7,955 nucleotides of DNA from assembly GCA_003537695.1 (NCBI GenBank), contig DPRC01000079.1:768-8722 (forward strand), written 5' to 3'. A program made the position numbers and the translations under genes. Below, in pieces: positions 6,415 through 7,955 of the stretch. The stretch's first letter is position 1. Each line of letters opens with the position of its first letter. Source of the stretch: Polaribacter sp. Lineage in GTDB: Bacteria > Bacteroidota > Bacteroidia > Flavobacteriales > Flavobacteriaceae. The notes below the pieces were generated by a model. The model saw only the letters and a list, made by a program, of their open reading frames with translations. It did not search any database and was not told the origin of the DNA.

Positions 6415-6430
6415 GACTAATTTTATGTAA
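6415..6430 (+). repeat. 16-nt direct repeat, copy 2
   Basis: This is the second identical copy of GACTAATTTTATGTAA (first at 5263-5278). It begins 5 nt after the stop codon of the peroxidase-like gene, close to the relative position of copy 1 after the transporter gene. Its central TAATTTTA resembles a -7 element with one mismatch, but no matching -33 element is seen for either copy. Confidence 0.55.
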
Positions 6431-6446
6431 CAAAACTTCAGCAAGC

Positions 6447-6470
6447 ACTCATTCCCAAAAAAGGAAGAGT
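6447..6470 (+). repeat. Hairpin in the gap before arsS
   Basis: ACTC (6447-6450) and TTCC (6452-6455), separated by one bulged A, pair with GGAA (6463-6466) and GAGT (6467-6470) around a CAAAAAA loop, giving an 8-bp stem. An A-run, not a T-run, follows, so it is not a normal terminator for the forward transcript. It may serve as an RNA processing or stability element inside the operon. Confidence 0.35.
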
Positions 6471-6495
6471 CCAAAAAAAAATAATTTAAAAAACA

Positions 6496-6515
6496 CTTCG
6501 ACTGCACTCGAGAAG
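6496..6515 (+). repeat. REP-like palindromic element just before arsS
   Basis: The segment CTTCGACTGCACTCGAGAAG is an imperfect palindrome: outer CTTC/GAAG or inner TCGA/TCGA can pair around CTGCAC. It resembles the CTTCGACTGCGCTCA-type palindromes often seen between Flavobacteriaceae genes. It ends 6 nt before the arsS ATG, so if it folds in RNA it would lie over the ribosome-binding region. Confidence 0.4.
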
Positions 6516-6521
6516 AAATGT

Positions 6522-7574
6522 ATGAAGAAATCTTTAAAAGCAAGAAATAACGACATCGCAAATACAGCGCGTCAAATGGAAATTCTTTCTAATGGCGTTT
6601 TCGCTTCAGGAGAATTACCAACCTTCGCTGAAAAAATTAAAAAAACGCATCAATTTCCATTACGCCCTAATAAACTAGAAATTCTACAAATAAACTTAGG
6701 GTATATGTGCAATCAAGTTTGCGGACATTGCCATGTAGATGCCGGTCCAGACCGAAAGGAAATCATGACCATAGACACCATGCAACTCTGTTTAGACGTC
6801 ATCAAGACAACGGAAGCACATACGCTAGATTTAACCGGTGGTGCACCGGAAATGAACCCTAATTTTAGATGGTTTGTAGAAGAAGCATCCAAAGCGGGAA
6901 TCAAAGATTTTATCGTACGCTCTAACCTAACGATTATTCGGGCCAATAAAAAATATTATGATTTGCCAGAATTCTTTAAGAAACACAATGTGCATGTGGT
7001 TTCTTCGATGCCACATTGGACTCGTGGAAAAACAGACAAACAACGTGGAAATGGTGTTTTTGATAAATCAATAAAAGCTTTGCAAGAATTAAATGCAGTT
7101 GGATATGGTTTGGAAGGATCTGATTTAAAGTTGGATTTAGTTTATAATCCTTCGGGAGCATTTTTACCAGGAGATCAGCAAGCCTTAGAAAATGATTTTA
7201 AAAAAGCACTTAAAACTGAATTTCATATTGATTTTCACAGCCTTTTCGCCATCACTAATTTACCCATAAGTCGTTTTTTAGATTATTTAATAGCCTCCGA
7301 AAATTATGAAGAATATATGGTTTCTTTAGTAGAGGCCTACAATCCTGCAGCAGTCACCAATGTAATGTGCACCAACACCATCTCTGTTAGCTGGGACGGA
7401 TGGCTGTATGACTGTGATTTTAATCAAATGTTAAATCTAAAAGTCGCAAGCACAGTAAAACACATTTCCGATTACAACGAGGCAAAATTACAAGACAGAA
7501 ATATAATTACAAATCAGCATTGTTATGGCTGCACTGCCGGAGCAGGCAGCAGTTGCCAAGGTGTTGTTGCTTAA
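6522..7574 (+). CDS. arsS: Arsenosugar biosynthesis radical SAM protein ArsS
   Basis: ArsS is a radical SAM enzyme reported to couple the dimethylarsenic group made by ArsM to the 5'-deoxyadenosyl part of SAM, giving the adenosine-linked precursor of arsenosugars. The 350-residue protein has the radical SAM cluster motif CNQVCGHC (C63, C67, C70) in the typical ArsS context INLGYMCNQVCGHCHVDAGP, followed by the SAM-contacting LTGGAPE (104-110). The C-terminal Cys-rich domain shows C283 (NVMCTN), C298 (LYDCDFNQM) and the tail HCYGCTAGAGSSCQG with C334, C337 and C345. These probably bind an auxiliary Fe-S cluster or arsenic. Some family members carry selenocysteine, while this copy uses Cys only. 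It is cytoplasmic and is followed 49 nt later by arsM. The ATG at 6522 overlaps an out-of-frame ATG at 6518 (ATGTATG) that opens a 10-codon mini-ORF. Starting at 6522 keeps the usual N-terminal length before the cluster motif. Confidence 0.95.
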   Translation: MKKSLKARNNDIANTARQMEILSNGVFASGELPTFAEKIKKTHQFPLRPNKLEILQINLGYMCNQVCGHCHVDAGPDRKEIMTIDTMQLCLDVIKTTEAHTLDLTGGAPEMNPNFRWFVEEASKAGIKDFIVRSNLTIIRANKKYYDLPEFFKKHNVHVVSSMPHWTRGKTDKQRGNGVFDKSIKALQELNAVGYGLEGSDLKLDLVYNPSGAFLPGDQQALENDFKKALKTEFHIDFHSLFAITNLPISRFLDYLIASENYEEYMVSLVEAYNPAAVTNVMCTNTISVSWDGWLYDCDFNQMLNLKVASTVKHISDYNEAKLQDRNIITNQHCYGCTAGAGSSCQGVVA

Positions 7575-7623
7575 ACCCTCCTAAAAGATTCAAAATCTCG
7601 CAGGAAAATAAAAAACAAAAAAC

Positions 7624-7955
7624 ATGAGTTATTTAGAAACTACGCACAATGTATATAAAGAAGCTGCTTTAACCCCCGATGTTGGCCTCTGTTGCACTAC
7701 GAATCCTATCTGGGAATTACCGGGATTAAAAATCCCTAGAATCATGCAAGAAATGAACTACGGTTGCGGTTCTACCGTGCATGCAAGAGATTTAACAAAC
7801 AATCCTAAAATGTTGTATGTCGGCGTAGGCGGTGGAATGGAGTTGTTACAATTTTCATATTTCAATAGAAGTAAAGGAGGTGTGATTGGACTAGATGTTG
7901 TGGACGAAATGCTAGAAGCATCACGTAAGAATTTTAAAATTGCAGAAGCACAAAA
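7624..7955 (+). CDS. arsM: Arsenosugar-type arsenite methyltransferase ArsM (N-terminal part, cut by window edge)
   Basis: The frame is open from the ATG at 7624 to the right edge: 110 complete codons plus two bases, with no stop. It is a class I SAM-dependent methyltransferase that methylates trivalent arsenic, feeding ArsS. The N-terminus has the vicinal cysteines C23-C24 in GLCCTTNPIWELPG (21-34) and C48 in NYGCGSTVHARD (45-56), candidates for As(III) binding. The SAM-binding motif I is YVGVGGGMELL (65-75), and the acidic strand-2 motif is VIGLDVVDEML (87-97), where D91 would bind the SAM ribose. The spacing and the LCCTTNP segment are typical of the arsenosugar-associated ArsM group rather than the general detoxification form. 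It starts 49 nt after arsS, with only a tiny 5-bp hairpin (AGATT-CAA-AATCT, 7586-7598) between them, so the two genes are very likely cotranscribed. The catalytic C-terminal part is outside the window. Confidence 0.9.
   Translation, partial: MSYLETTHNVYKEAALTPDVGLCCTTNPIWELPGLKIPRIMQEMNYGCGSTVHARDLTNNPKMLYVGVGGGMELLQFSYFNRSKGGVIGLDVVDEMLEASRKNFKIAEAQ

Noticed and set aside
6447..6470. Terminator between the peroxidase-like gene and arsS
   Set aside because: The stem is followed by an A-run on the forward strand and no T-run, so Rho-independent termination is not supported and the operon is treated as continuous.
6713..6946. Minus-strand frame of 77 codons opposite arsS
   Set aside because: It overlaps the conserved radical SAM core of arsS and has no recognisable motif.

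Overview
The window looks like chromosomal DNA of a marine-type Flavobacteriaceae member (Bacteroidota). The evidence is the low GC content, promoter-like TAnnTTTG elements with no consistent Shine-Dalgarno sequences, and the gene set itself: a two-domain M16 lipoprotein, a stand-alone fabD, a DUF547 protein and an ArsS/ArsM pair. No genus can be assigned from the sequence alone. I see no rRNA, tRNA, CRISPR array, transposase or integrase.

Layout. Positions 1-180 are non-coding; they hold a small perfect hairpin and a good Bacteroidota-type promoter flanked by an inverted repeat. The promoter leads into a 64-residue basic protein of unknown function with a C-terminal CxxC (183-377), which ends at a strong hairpin terminator. 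Next is a 945-residue lipoprotein zinc peptidase of family M16 (490-3327). It converges on fabD, malonyl-CoA:ACP transacylase (3452-4339, minus strand), and the two genes share a 40-nt perfectly palindromic bidirectional terminator. A divergent intergenic region (4340-4581) with several inverted repeats separates fabD from the plus-strand genes that follow.

From 4582 to the right edge five genes run in the same direction with short gaps and no clear internal terminator, so they are plausibly one operon. They are a YhhQ/VUT-family queuosine-precursor-type transporter, a secreted DUF547 protein, a small AhpD/carboxymuconolactone-decarboxylase-like protein, the radical SAM enzyme ArsS, and an ArsM-type arsenite methyltransferase cut by the window edge. 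The last three are the recognised core of bacterial arsenosugar biosynthesis: ArsM makes methylated trivalent arsenic, and ArsS is reported to join the dimethylarsenic group to the 5'-deoxyadenosyl moiety of SAM. The peroxidase-like protein is a regular companion of unproven function. Later steps (base removal, glycosyl transfer) would be expected beyond position 7955.

The least ordinary features are these: the transporter and DUF547 gene sitting at the head of an arsenosugar operon; cysteines throughout a gene trio whose relatives include selenoproteins; a 16-nt exact repeat at the 3' ends of two genes in the operon; a palindrome-rich 112-nt gap just before arsS with two overlapping ATGs; and a terminator-like hairpin in the divergent region before the transporter, where no upstream gene needs terminating.
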